Shown in pieces: positions 1-8,343 of a DNA stretch of 64,000 bases. The notes below the pieces were generated by a model. The model ran no database searches. It saw nothing but the letters and a program-made list of their open reading frames with translations, and was not told the origin of the DNA. Origin of the DNA: UBA2589 sp965223235. GTDB taxonomy: Bacteria > Gemmatimonadota > Gemmatimonadetes > Longimicrobiales > Gaopeijiaceae. Position numbers and translations under genes: made by a program. The DNA lies in contig CBDCVV010000012.1 of the NCBI GenBank assembly GCA_965223235.1, forward strand, positions 186,001 through 250,000, read 5' to 3'. The stretch's first letter is position 1. Each line of letters opens with the position of its first letter.

Positions 1-394
1 GGCGGTCGTCCCAATCCGCAGCGGTCGCCGCGAAGAAGGCGGCCGACCGCATCCGGCGATCGCGGAGCACCACCCGGGACCGCTCGGCGTCGGCCCTGTA
101 GACGGCGTTGGTGCCCACCTCTTCCCGAACGATGTCCCAAACACCGCGCATCCACTCATCCGTGGAGCCCATGCGGTAGTGCCGACTACGGCCTTCGGCT
201 CGCGACTCCACCCACCCGTCAGACGCCAGCTTCTTGAGGTGGCGACTCACGGTCGGCTGAGCCAGGCGGAGCACGGAGCAGAGCTCGGAGACCGTGAACT
301 CGGAGCGATCCAGCAACGCCAAGATGCGGGTTCGGGTCTCGTCTCCGAGTGTCCCGAGGCGGCCCACGACCGGGGGAGTCATCGTCGTATTCAT
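1..394 (-). CDS. ArsR-family regulator fused to SAM-dependent methyltransferase (partial)
   Basis: Reading leftwards from an ATG at 394 gives an open frame that runs off the window edge. Residues about 8-80 form a winged helix-turn-helix of the ArsR/SmtB type (ETRTRILALL, then FTVSELCSVLRLAQPTVSRH, then LKKLASDGWVESR and a wing ending in HYRM). After about residue 95 come RSRVVLRDRRMRSAAFFAA and ADWDD, which is how the C-terminal methyltransferase half begins in the long ArsR-methyltransferase fusions. In that known family, often found beside S-adenosylhomocysteine or methionine-cycle genes, the regulator is thought to sense methylation metabolites; the neighbours that would show this lie outside the window. 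A second in-frame ATG at 382 is possible. Only about 131 residues are visible, so the methyltransferase part is inferred from its first residues. Confidence 0.8.
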   Translation of the reverse strand, partial: MNTTMTPPVVGRLGTLGDETRTRILALLDRSEFTVSELCSVLRLAQPTVSRHLKKLASDGWVESRAEGRSRHYRMGSTDEWMRGVWDIVREEVGTNAVYRADAERSRVVLRDRRMRSAAFFAATAADWDDR

Positions 395-564
395 AAATGC
401 GAATATAACAATGTATCGTCTCCGATTCTCTGTCAAACGAAGACTCGACCGGGATTGCGACCGGCTCTTCTTCTTGCCCCAGTGTCCGGGTGCGGGCATT
501 CTTTCTCGCTTGCACAGCATTGGGGCGGCCCCGCGCCGCCTACACCTCATCTATCGGGGAACCC

Positions 565-2289
565 ATGGAGTCGATCCTCAACCGTTTTCTGCAGCCGATC
601 GTCGATTTTGCGAACACATATATCATCGAGATCGGGCCCAGTGTCGGAGGCGAGCGGATCGCCATCATGGTCATCCTCCTCCTCGGCACGGGACTCTACC
701 TGACGCTGCGCACGGGCTTTGTGCAGCTGCGGTACTTCGGTCATGGATTGGGAGTGACGACGGGGAAGTACGATGACCCGGATGATCCCGGCGACGTGTC
801 GCACTTTCAGGCACTCACTACGGCGCTCTCGGCGACGGTCGGCATCGGGAATATTGCTGGCGTGGCGATGGCGATTCACTGGGGTGGCCCCGGCGCCCTC
901 TTCTGGATGTGGGTGACCGCCTTCCTTGGGATGGCGACCAAGTATGCAGAGGTGACGCTCGCTCAGAAGTACAGGACTACGGATGCGGTCGGCGCGGTCG
1001 CAGGTGGCCCCATGTACTACATCGAGCGGGGGTTAGGACCTCAGTGGAAGCCGATGGCCGTATTCTTTGCGGTGATGCTCGCCTTCACAGCGTTCTTCAC
1101 CGGAAATGCGGTTCAGGCCAACACGGTGGCGGATCAGATGTTCACCGAGTTCGGCATCCCCATGATGGTGATGGGGGCGATTACGTCGGTGATCGTCGCG
1201 GGAGTCATTCTGGGAGGGATCGGGCGCATCGGGAAGGTGACCTCGATTCTCGCGCCCTTCATGGCGGCGATCTACGTGCTCGGTGCACTGACGATCATCG
1301 CGCTGAACATGGGATCGGTTCCGGGGGCTTTCGGGACGATCTTCGCCGAAGCGTTCAATCCGCAGGCCGGTGTAGCCGGGGTCGGTGCCGGGGTCTTCGT
1401 GGTCACACTCATGTGGGGTGTGCGTCGCGGCCTCTTCTCGAACGAGGCCGGTCAGGGATCCGCCCCGATCGCACACGCGGCCGCCAAGACAGACGAACCC
1501 GTTTCGGAGGGCGTAGTCGCACTCCTCGAGCCTTTTATCGACACAATCGTGATCTGCTCGCTGACGGGTTTGGTGATCATCATGACCGGAGCGCACGAGC
1601 AGCGCTTCCCCACGGAGCTCACCCTCGGCGGCGGGGATATCACATATACCGCTGAGGTGACCACGAATCGTTTCGAGGGTGTGGACGCGCCTGCCGAGAT
1701 CTCGATCGTGAACGGCTCACATGAGGCGACGGGGGTCGGCGCCCCTCTCCTATCGTGGCACGAAGCGATGGTCGAGCCGCTCTTCACCGACGAAGGGCAG
1801 ACCCAGCTCTTCACCGGGACGGTATACCCGGATCGCGGTGAAGCGGTGGCCTCAGACGGGACGACGTACTCGTCCCTTTATGGCGACGCGGTCGAGAACG
1901 GAGCGCCGGTTACCTCGGCGGCTTTCCGCCAGGGATTGGCACCGCTGGGCGATTGGGGGCACCTAATCGTGACGTTTGGCGTGCTCCTATTCGGAATCTC
2001 TACTGCGATCTCGTGGAGCTACTACGGTGACCGATGCGCGCAGTATCTTTTCGGACAGGGCGCGGTACTCCCCTACAAAGCGCTCTTCGTCGCGGCTCAC
2101 TTCTTGGGGGCGGCCGTCCCATTGGCCGTGGTGTGGTCACTCGGCGACGTCGCGCTCGCGATCGTGATCTGGCCGAATCTGATCGCGCTCTTGCTCCTGA
2201 CCCCGGTCGTGGTTGAGGAGACGAAGAGTTACTTCACGAGGAAGCCGTACGAGGCGATGGCCGCGAAGCGGGCGGCTCAGGGAGACTAA
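565..2289 (+). CDS. Sodium:alanine/glycine symporter (AGCS family)
   Basis: A 574-residue inner-membrane protein that should import alanine or glycine with Na+. Family signatures are clear: GIGNIAG (93-99), GGPGALFWMW (107-116) and GLFSNEAGQGSAPIAHAAAK (289-308). Multiple hydrophobic segments cover most of the chain. The ATG at 565 is preceded by a purine-rich GGGGAA, and the upstream in-frame extension is not membrane-protein-like, so 565 is preferred over the upstream ATG at 490. Residues about 341-450 form a long hydrophilic stretch between two late membrane helices, making the protein about 100 residues longer than compact members such as Bacillus AlsT. It stands alone, transcribed away from the ArsR gene, and ends in a strong hairpin. 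Confidence 0.92.
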   Translation: MESILNRFLQPIVDFANTYIIEIGPSVGGERIAIMVILLLGTGLYLTLRTGFVQLRYFGHGLGVTTGKYDDPDDPGDVSHFQALTTALSATVGIGNIAGVAMAIHWGGPGALFWMWVTAFLGMATKYAEVTLAQKYRTTDAVGAVAGGPMYYIERGLGPQWKPMAVFFAVMLAFTAFFTGNAVQANTVADQMFTEFGIPMMVMGAITSVIVAGVILGGIGRIGKVTSILAPFMAAIYVLGALTIIALNMGSVPGAFGTIFAEAFNPQAGVAGVGAGVFVVTLMWGVRRGLFSNEAGQGSAPIAHAAAKTDEPVSEGVVALLEPFIDTIVICSLTGLVIIMTGAHEQRFPTELTLGGGDITYTAEVTTNRFEGVDAPAEISIVNGSHEATGVGAPLLSWHEAMVEPLFTDEGQTQLFTGTVYPDRGEAVASDGTTYSSLYGDAVENGAPVTSAAFRQGLAPLGDWGHLIVTFGVLLFGISTAISWSYYGDRCAQYLFGQGAVLPYKALFVAAHFLGAAVPLAVVWSLGDVALAIVIWPNLIALLLLTPVVVEETKSYFTRKPYEAMAAKRAAQGD

Positions 2290-2305
2290 CTAGGACCGAG
2301 TTCGA

Positions 2306-2337
2306 GCCCAGCGGGGTGGTGAGCCACTCCGCTGGGC
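2306..2337. terminator. Bidirectional hairpin terminator
   Basis: A 14-bp stem (GCCCAGCGGGGTGG pairing with CCACTCCGCTGGGC, one G-T pair) closes a TGAG loop. It lies between the convergent ends of the symporter and the btpA gene, so it can serve both. No long T tract follows on either side. Confidence 0.7.
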
Positions 2338-2348
2338 ACTCACCGGCT

Positions 2349-3152
2349 TTATCCGCGAGCCACTTCGACCATGCGCTTCGCTCGTGAGGGGTCGACCGGC
2401 GTCCCAGGACCCGCCGACATGATTGCGGAGCCTATGATGCACCCGAACGCCTCCGTGAGCAGACCTCTGACGGACGTCTCAGTGACCCCGGAGCCGACGA
2501 AGAGCGGAGCTTCGGGAGCGCCTTTCCTGGCGGCGTCGAGATCCGCGCTGGCAACCGGTCGGCCGGTTGCCGTGCCGGAGACGATCAACCCGTCTGCAAG
2601 TCCCCGATCCCAGGCGTCGCTGGCGGCTCCGGTTACCGAAGACCCTGCCGGTGGGATGCCGTGCTTCACGTGCACGTCCGCCAGGATGCGTGTCTCGAGC
2701 TGCAGCCTCGATCGAGTCCTCAGCGTCTCGCCCGCGGTTCCCTCAATGAGGCCCTGATCCGTCCACATCGATCCGGTGTGCACATTGACCCGGATGAATG
2801 CCGCGTCGGTGGCCCTAGCGATTGCCAAAGCCGATACGGCGTCGTTGCGGAGGACGTTCACCCCCAAGGGGAGGGCCGTCGCACGCCCAACCGCGTCAAC
2901 GGCGACGGTCAGGGCGGCCATGCACTCTGGGCTGACCGCCGGCAAGAAAGGGGCGTCGCCGTAGTTCTCCACGATGATCCCGTCGAAGCCGGACTCGGTG
3001 AGGGCCTCCGCGTCGCGGAGCGCGTGATCGCGGACCGTAGCCATCGATCCGGACCAACGCGGCGTCCCCGGGAGTGGCGGCAAGTGGATCATGCCGATCA
3101 GGACCCCGTCTCGGGGCCAAATAGACGCCACGCCCTGTTCCGATTTCGTCAT
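2349..3152 (-). CDS. btpA: BtpA/SgcQ family protein
   Basis: A 267-residue (beta/alpha)8-barrel-type protein of the BtpA family. It opens with GVLIGMIHLPPLPGTP, the family's typical N-terminal motif, followed by GFDGIIVENYGDAPF, LPLGVNVLRND and a C-terminal PLFVGSGVTETSV. BtpA of cyanobacteria stabilises photosystem I, but homologues such as SgcQ occur widely in non-photosynthetic bacteria and archaea, probably as sugar-phosphate or nucleoside-related enzymes. No photosynthesis genes are present here, so a metabolic role is likelier. The start codon overlaps the stop of dinB by 4 bases, so the two are probably cotranscribed. Confidence 0.85.
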   Translation of the reverse strand: MTKSEQGVASIWPRDGVLIGMIHLPPLPGTPRWSGSMATVRDHALRDAEALTESGFDGIIVENYGDAPFLPAVSPECMAALTVAVDAVGRATALPLGVNVLRNDAVSALAIARATDAAFIRVNVHTGSMWTDQGLIEGTAGETLRTRSRLQLETRILADVHVKHGIPPAGSSVTGAASDAWDRGLADGLIVSGTATGRPVASADLDAARKGAPEAPLFVGSGVTETSVRGLLTEAFGCIIGSAIMSAGPGTPVDPSRAKRMVEVARG

Positions 3153-4441
3153 CCGTCGACTCGCTCGTCCGTGGTGAGGTCCGTTCCGCCCGAACGGTCG
3201 TGAGGTCGACCTCCGGGCCTCGCCCCAATCATTCGCCCGGAAACCACCGACCCGTGACCAAAGCGCTCGTCGAGCGCGTCGACGGTCCGGCTGACGGCAC
3301 GCTCACGATCTGACTCGCCAAGCGTGTCGTCTGCGAATAGCGCGAGCTGGGGAGCCCCGCCCTCGTCGACCAAGTTGCTGAGACCCACGCCCAAGAGGCG
3401 GGCAGGTACTCGCCGTTGGGCTCGAAGCTCCGACAAGAGAACCGATGCTACGTCCCGCACCGTTGAACTCGCCTCGATCGGTGCTGGCAGCGTCCGGCTG
3501 TGTTGTCGTGTCTTGAAGTCGTGATCCCGAAGCTTCACGGTTACCGTGCGGGCGCGGAGCCCCTGCTTTCGCAGGGTGCTGCTTACGGACGAAGCGAGCT
3601 CCACGAGCCGGCGTTCGAGATCATCGTCCGTCTCCAAGTCGTGGAAGAATGTCCGCTCGGACGAGATCGATTTGCGACCGTGCGACGGATCGACGCGACT
3701 CCCGTCGACCCCCCGCACCCTCCGATAAAGCCAAGCGCCTCGGCGTTCTCCGAACCACCGCTGCAGCCACTCCTCTTCGACGCCCACGGCATCGGCGACA
3801 CGCACCAAGCCCTTCTCGCGTAGGGCGTCGACCAGCGAGGGGCCGACACCGGGGAGTTCGGCTAGGTCGAGCGTGTTCAGGAAGTCCTGTTCGTCTCCGG
3901 GCGCAACAACCCACACACCTGCGGGCTTTGCTCGGGTCGCCGCGAGCTTGGCAATGATTCTGCGGGTTCCACCTCCGATCGAGACCGAGATGCCCGTGCG
4001 AGCCCGGACCGCACGCCGAATACGGTCTGCCGAGTCCTCTAGGCTTTCCTTGCCGAACAGTCGCTCCGTACCGGAGAGATCCAGGTAGAACTCGTCGACG
4101 GATGCAGCTTGTACGATCGGTGCCAACTCGGTAAGCGCGTGTTTCACTTCCCGGCTCCGCTCTGCGACCGCTCCTCGCGGAACGCCGACGACCGTTGCTC
4201 CTGGACATAGACGGAGAGCTCGAGCGGTGGGCATCGCAGATCGGACTCCATAAGCCCTGGCCTCATACGAGGCGGACGTGACAACGCCCCGCCCGGTTGC
4301 GGACCCTCCCACGATGAGCAGCGGGGCACGGCCCGCTCCGTCAGGGTCCTCCAGACGGGCAACCTGGACGAAGAACGCGTCGCAATCGACGAGGAGGATC
4401 CGGCGATGTGAGGCGGCTTGGGGCACGGTCGAGGAAGGCAA
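3149..4441 (-). CDS. dinB: DNA polymerase IV (Y-family)
   Basis: A 430-residue translesion DNA polymerase. Catalytic motifs are VDCDAFFVQVA (residues 18-28; the usual form is DMDAFF) and ASVDEFYLDLSG, which supplies the second acidic pair. ASYEARAYGVRSAMP is the fingers motif, VSIGGGTRRIIAKLAA the palm motif, and LAELPGVGPSLVDALREKGL the thumb helix-hairpin-helix. A little-finger domain follows from about residue 250. The C-terminus shows no obvious beta-clamp-binding peptide. It would bypass damaged bases with low fidelity. It is the first gene of a two-gene unit with btpA. No LexA-like box was recognised upstream. Confidence 0.92.
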   Translation of the reverse strand: MPSSTVPQAASHRRILLVDCDAFFVQVARLEDPDGAGRAPLLIVGGSATGRGVVTSASYEARAYGVRSAMPTARALRLCPGATVVGVPRGAVAERSREVKHALTELAPIVQAASVDEFYLDLSGTERLFGKESLEDSADRIRRAVRARTGISVSIGGGTRRIIAKLAATRAKPAGVWVVAPGDEQDFLNTLDLAELPGVGPSLVDALREKGLVRVADAVGVEEEWLQRWFGERRGAWLYRRVRGVDGSRVDPSHGRKSISSERTFFHDLETDDDLERRLVELASSVSSTLRKQGLRARTVTVKLRDHDFKTRQHSRTLPAPIEASSTVRDVASVLLSELRAQRRVPARLLGVGLSNLVDEGGAPQLALFADDTLGESDRERAVSRTVDALDERFGHGSVVSGRMIGARPGGRPHDRSGGTDLTTDERVDG

Positions 4442-4573
4442 TCAGAGGTTTGCTGACGGGAACCGCTTCGGGTAGACTTCTCCGCCGGCCCTACGGTGAC
4501 AAGGTAGTACGACGCAGGAAGCACCGCGTGGCGCCCCGGATTCTACGATTGTGACTCAGGAGTATGGTTCAGG

Positions 4574-5194
4574 ATGGCTCACCCTTTTGCACTGCCGGAG
4601 CTCGGTTACGCGCACGACGCGCTCGAGCCCCATATCGACGCTCGGACGATGGAAATCCACCACGGCAAGCATCACGCCGGGTACACCAACAAGCTCAACG
4701 CGGCCCTCGAGGGGCACACGGAGTTGCACGCGAAGTCGGCGATCGACCTCGTGTCGGATCTCGATGCACTTCCGGACTCGATCCGGACCGCGGTCCGCAA
4801 CAACGGTGGGGGATACGTCAATCACTCCCTCTTTTGGGATATCATGACCCCGGGTGGGGCTGCTGAACCGAGCGGCGCGCTACGCACGGCGATCGACGCG
4901 GCGTTCGGATCGTTGGACGACTTCAAGGCGAAATTCCAGGCGGCGGCCGGGAGCCAGTTCGGGTCGGGATGGGGCTGGCTCTGCACCGATGGCGACGGTG
5001 CGGTGTCGGTGGTTGCGACTGCGAACCAGGATAGCCCGCACTCGCTCGGGTTGACCCCTCTGCTCGGCGTCGACGTGTGGGAGCATGCGTACTACTTGAA
5101 CTATCAGAACCGGCGGCCCGACTACTTGGGTGCGTTTTGGAATGTCGTCAACTGGGATCGGGTTGCCGCCCGATACGCGGAGGCCACCAGCTAG
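4574..5194 (+). CDS. sodA: Superoxide dismutase, Mn-type
   Basis: A 206-residue Fe/Mn superoxide dismutase of usual length, with no signal peptide, hence cytoplasmic; it converts superoxide to hydrogen peroxide and oxygen. Metal ligands by alignment with family motifs are His29 (EIHHGKHH), His84 (GGGYVNHSLFW), Asp167 and His171 (GVDVWEHAYYLNY). The GGG before the second ligand and Gln152 in TANQDSP, which positions the outer-sphere glutamine in the C-terminal domain, are features of Mn (or cambialistic) rather than Fe enzymes; metal use is inferred. The start is fixed by the conserved N-terminus and the upstream CAGGAG. It is monocistronic, with a terminator after it. Confidence 0.95.
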   Translation: MAHPFALPELGYAHDALEPHIDARTMEIHHGKHHAGYTNKLNAALEGHTELHAKSAIDLVSDLDALPDSIRTAVRNNGGGYVNHSLFWDIMTPGGAAEPSGALRTAIDAAFGSLDDFKAKFQAAAGSQFGSGWGWLCTDGDGAVSVVATANQDSPHSLGLTPLLGVDVWEHAYYLNYQNRRPDYLGAFWNVVNWDRVAARYAEATS

Positions 5195-5227
5195 CCGCCT
5201 CGCGCGACGCCTGGACCAGCGGAAAGG

Positions 5228-5259
5228 CGCGGCTGGGGCCCGGGAGGGCTCCAGCCGCG
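5228..5259 (+). terminator. Rho-independent terminator of sodA
   Basis: CGCGGCTGG pairs perfectly with CCAGCCGCG and the stem continues inward through GGCCC/GGGCT (one G-T pair) to a GGGA loop. The stem is followed by TTCTTG. It lies 33 bases after the sodA stop. Confidence 0.8.
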
Positions 5260-5428
5260 TTCTTGCGTTCGAGGACGAGCGTTCGGGGACCCTAGCGGGG
5301 CCCGCGTCAGTAGAATCTGTACTTCGACTCGTCGCATTTCGGAATTTCTTGTGTTGGTCGAAACATCTGTGTAAGTAGTGTCCCGACCCCCTCGACGGGT
5401 TGTGCACCTGCCGCGACATCAGCTCTAC

Positions 5429-6184
5429 ATGACTCCAGGCTCTCGCTCTCGAATATCACGAAGCGCCGTGCTACTCGCGGTGTGTGTGTGCGTGGGCGCG
5501 GCAGCTGAGGCACAGACGCTCCGTGGATCTACGGCGTCGATGGACCGTCAGAACCGCGTGGCGCGAGAGCACGACTTCACCTACATCGAGACGCCGGACC
5601 GTGTAGCCTTCTTCGCATCCCGTGGCTGGCTCGTCGAAGTGGAGTCGACGGGGTACTTCGAAGTGAAGGGCGATGTGTCGTTTCCGTACGCCCGTCCCGA
5701 GGTCGAACTCTTCGCGCGGAGGCTGGGCCAGCAGTACAAGGACGCGTGCGGTGAGCCGTTGGTCGTGACCAGCCTCACGCGACCGCTCAATCGACAGCCG
5801 CGCAACGCGTCGGACCGGACGGTACACCCGACGGGCATGGCGATCGATCTCAGGTACCCGTGGAGTCGCAGTTGTCGTCAGTGGCTCGAAGGCGTGCTCG
5901 TAAGCCTCGAGAGTGCAGGAGTCTTGGAGGCCACCCTGGAGCGGAACCCCCGCCACTATCACGTCGCAATCTTTCCGCGTCAGTACGCGGCGTACGTCGA
6001 GCAGCTTGTGGCTCGCGGAGTCAAGACTCCGGACACCGTGGAGTACAGGGTACGCTCCGGAGACTCGCTTTGGACGATCGCGAGACGGCACGGGGTCAGT
6101 GTGGAGCGCATCCGTTCCGCGAACGGGCTACAAGACAGTAGGATCTATCCGGGACAGCTCATCGACGTACCGCTCGGTAGCTAG
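5429..6184 (+). CDS. Secreted LysM protein with LAS-type peptidase signature (DUF5715-like)
   Basis: The ATG at 5429 gives 251 residues starting with a basic stretch and a hydrophobic signal segment (SAVLLAVCVCVGAAAEAQ); a GTG at 5378 would add 17 residues ahead of it and is less likely. The central part carries HPTGMAIDL and later RHYHVAIF. That is the H-x6-D plus H-x-H pattern of LAS zinc peptidases (MepA, VanY and relatives), which cut peptidoglycan cross-links. The C-terminal ~45 residues (VEYRVRSGDSLWTIARRHG to IYPGQLIDVPL) are a LysM peptidoglycan-binding domain. A periplasmic cell-wall hydrolase or carboxypeptidase is the best reading; activity is inferred. Its stop overlaps tail-to-tail with the following minus-strand gene. 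Confidence 0.75.
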   Translation: MTPGSRSRISRSAVLLAVCVCVGAAAEAQTLRGSTASMDRQNRVAREHDFTYIETPDRVAFFASRGWLVEVESTGYFEVKGDVSFPYARPEVELFARRLGQQYKDACGEPLVVTSLTRPLNRQPRNASDRTVHPTGMAIDLRYPWSRSCRQWLEGVLVSLESAGVLEATLERNPRHYHVAIFPRQYAAYVEQLVARGVKTPDTVEYRVRSGDSLWTIARRHGVSVERIRSANGLQDSRIYPGQLIDVPLGS

Positions 6185-8262
6185 CCGCCCGTCGGCTCAC
6201 CACTCCAAATCGCTTCGATCCCCTCGTCGTAGGGGATCAGAGTTAGCGCACCGTTTTCGGCCGGAATGAGGAAGAAGGCCGCGTCGTGCGGCTCCAGTAG
6301 AAAGTCCCGGTTTCGGTCGGGCCCCAGGTCGCGGATCCATCTGGTTCCCTCATCCGCCGATCCCGAGAACTGCCACGCCAAGAGCTCCAGTTCCTGTACA
6401 CCGAAGCGGTCCGCCTCGAGCTCTCGTCGACACTCGGGCGATGGGGGCTGGTCGCGCCCGACACGGACTCGGTTACCGGGAGACAACTCGAGTGCCTCGA
6501 GGTGGCTGGGGGTTCCCGGGAGCGGCACCAAGTCGAGGGTGGGCAAGGGAAGAGCGCCGTTGCGACGGAGCTCGGCATAGTGCAGGACGAGGCAGAAGTC
6601 GTTTCGACGGAGCGCGGTCTCGACCGAGTCGCGCCGCATTCCCTCAGCGACCAGCGTGGCCGCTACCCGAGAGGAGGCGCTCCCGTGCACGAAAACGAGC
6701 GAAGCCGGAGGCGCCGGGGGCAAGGCTTCCGCGATCTTCCCGCGATTCCCGACGAGGACGGCGGGCGTGAAGATCAAGCCGCCGACGAGCGTCAGTCCGA
6801 GACACCATCGGGCGAATCGTCGATCCTCTTTGAGAGGCTCAACTCGCGAGAACACCGAGGTGAGCGCCGTCGCGAAGAGCGCGACGAAGGCTGGCGTCGC
6901 CTCGTAGAGCATTCGGGGCCCGAAGTGGATTCCATGATGCCAATACAGCGCGTTGGCACCGAGTAAGGCCACGACCCACGCAACGAAGACCGCATTCGCT
7001 TTCGCGGGTCGCAAGAGGAGCAGACCGCCAACCACGGCGATGGCTGGGAGTGGCCCCTCGAAGAGGCGCAGCCCGAGTTGGGCGAGGTCAGCCATGGTGT
7101 ACGCGAGAGCTTCGACTGTGCCGTACTGGTTACCCCACGGATCACGGTGGAAGCCCAGCCCATGATCTGGACCAAAGGCCGCTTGGTAGCCGAGGGCAAG
7201 AGGGTGCCCGAACAGGGTGTTGTTCCAGGCGAGGAGCAGGACCGCGAAGGGAAGCCCACCTAGCAGGAAGTAGATGACGTCGCGGCGCTCCGGGACGCCG
7301 CGAATAGCCCAGCTTCCCCCGAGAATCGCGATCGAACCGATCAGCCCTGTCCAGGGGCGAGCGCAGACCGCGATCCCGACGGCGACTCCGGTGAGAAGCG
7401 ATGCTCGGGATCCGACTCGCTGGCTCGCGAGTAGAACGACGGACAGTCCCGCCACTGCTGTGGTATGGCTGAGGTGGGTAGCTCCGAGTAAGAGCCAATA
7501 CGGAGAGGCCGCGAGGAGAAGCCCGGTCACCCTACCGGTGACGCGATCTAGAAGGCGTCCAGTCGCGAGTGTCACCGCACCCGTGGAGAGCGCGGTCAGC
7601 GCCGGACCGACCATCCAGGAGGCACCGAGCGCCGAACCGATGGCCAGCATGAGGGTGTGGCCGGGGGGGTAGATCGAGACCCAACCGAGCTGCCCCCGAA
7701 CAACCGCCGACCACCCGTTCTGTAAGAACGATGCCGCGGGATCTCCTCGGAAAGGAACCAATAGCCGCCCGTCGGCGAGGGCTCGGGCGTGCACGAGCTG
7801 AGCCATCTCGTCCACGCTCGTCGGTTGGCCGCTGTGGACGAAGAAGGCCACAGCTCCCGAGAGCACCAGCACCAGGAGGCTGACCCCGGTTACGAAGGCA
7901 ACGTCGGAGCCGCTCAGGAGTCGGCGCCAAAGCGCATCCACGATGTCGGCAATCCGCGTTCGCTCTCGTACCATTCGGGAGCCGAGCCAGGCAAGGACCA
8001 CCACGATGAGAGATCCGGGTCCGCCAAGGCTCCATGCGATCTCAGCTGCCTCGCGTGTGGCGGCCCCCGCCGGACCGGCGACGGCGGGATCGAGGAGCCG
8101 ATGCAGGGGGGCGAAAGCCGCGACGAGGAGCAACACGCCGAGGGCGCGCGAAGGAGCGAGCATGCGTGAATGTGGGTCTCGTAGAGAACCAAAGCCAGAC
8201 AGTAGGCGCCGCGGCCGGGTCCGCTCGCAATCTGCGACGTCATGACCCTTGTACTTTGCCAC
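6181..8262 (-). CDS. Multi-spanning membrane glycosyltransferase-like protein (GT-C fold)
   Basis: A 693-residue protein with many hydrophobic segments over residues ~35-500 and a soluble C-terminal tail of about 190 residues. The segment SGQPTSVDEMAQLVHARAL after a membrane helix resembles the first extracytoplasmic loop of ArnT/PMT-type GT-C enzymes, where an Asp-Glu pair is catalytic; LGWVSIYPPGHTLMLAIG and ATHLSHTTAVAG also fit. Such enzymes move sugars from polyprenyl-phosphate carriers to lipids or proteins in the periplasm. Substrate cannot be read from sequence. Start is uncertain: a Met at 8163 just before the first helix would be a good alternative. It is divergent from pilS. Confidence 0.65.
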   Translation of the reverse strand: MAKYKGHDVADCERTRPRRLLSGFGSLRDPHSRMLAPSRALGVLLLVAAFAPLHRLLDPAVAGPAGAATREAAEIAWSLGGPGSLIVVVLAWLGSRMVRERTRIADIVDALWRRLLSGSDVAFVTGVSLLVLVLSGAVAFFVHSGQPTSVDEMAQLVHARALADGRLLVPFRGDPAASFLQNGWSAVVRGQLGWVSIYPPGHTLMLAIGSALGASWMVGPALTALSTGAVTLATGRLLDRVTGRVTGLLLAASPYWLLLGATHLSHTTAVAGLSVVLLASQRVGSRASLLTGVAVGIAVCARPWTGLIGSIAILGGSWAIRGVPERRDVIYFLLGGLPFAVLLLAWNNTLFGHPLALGYQAAFGPDHGLGFHRDPWGNQYGTVEALAYTMADLAQLGLRLFEGPLPAIAVVGGLLLLRPAKANAVFVAWVVALLGANALYWHHGIHFGPRMLYEATPAFVALFATALTSVFSRVEPLKEDRRFARWCLGLTLVGGLIFTPAVLVGNRGKIAEALPPAPPASLVFVHGSASSRVAATLVAEGMRRDSVETALRRNDFCLVLHYAELRRNGALPLPTLDLVPLPGTPSHLEALELSPGNRVRVGRDQPPSPECRRELEADRFGVQELELLAWQFSGSADEGTRWIRDLGPDRNRDFLLEPHDAAFFLIPAENGALTLIPYDEGIEAIWSGEPTGG

Positions 8263-8343
8263 GGTCCGGCCATACCCTGGGGTACTCTGGAGCCCCTGGG
8301 CGGTCGGACATGCCGGCTGCCCCCACCCGTCGAGACCGGCTGA

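Noticed and set aside
395..564. Glycine riboswitch before the alanine/glycine symporter
   Set aside because: No paired aptamer-like sequence or conserved core seen in the 170-base leader.
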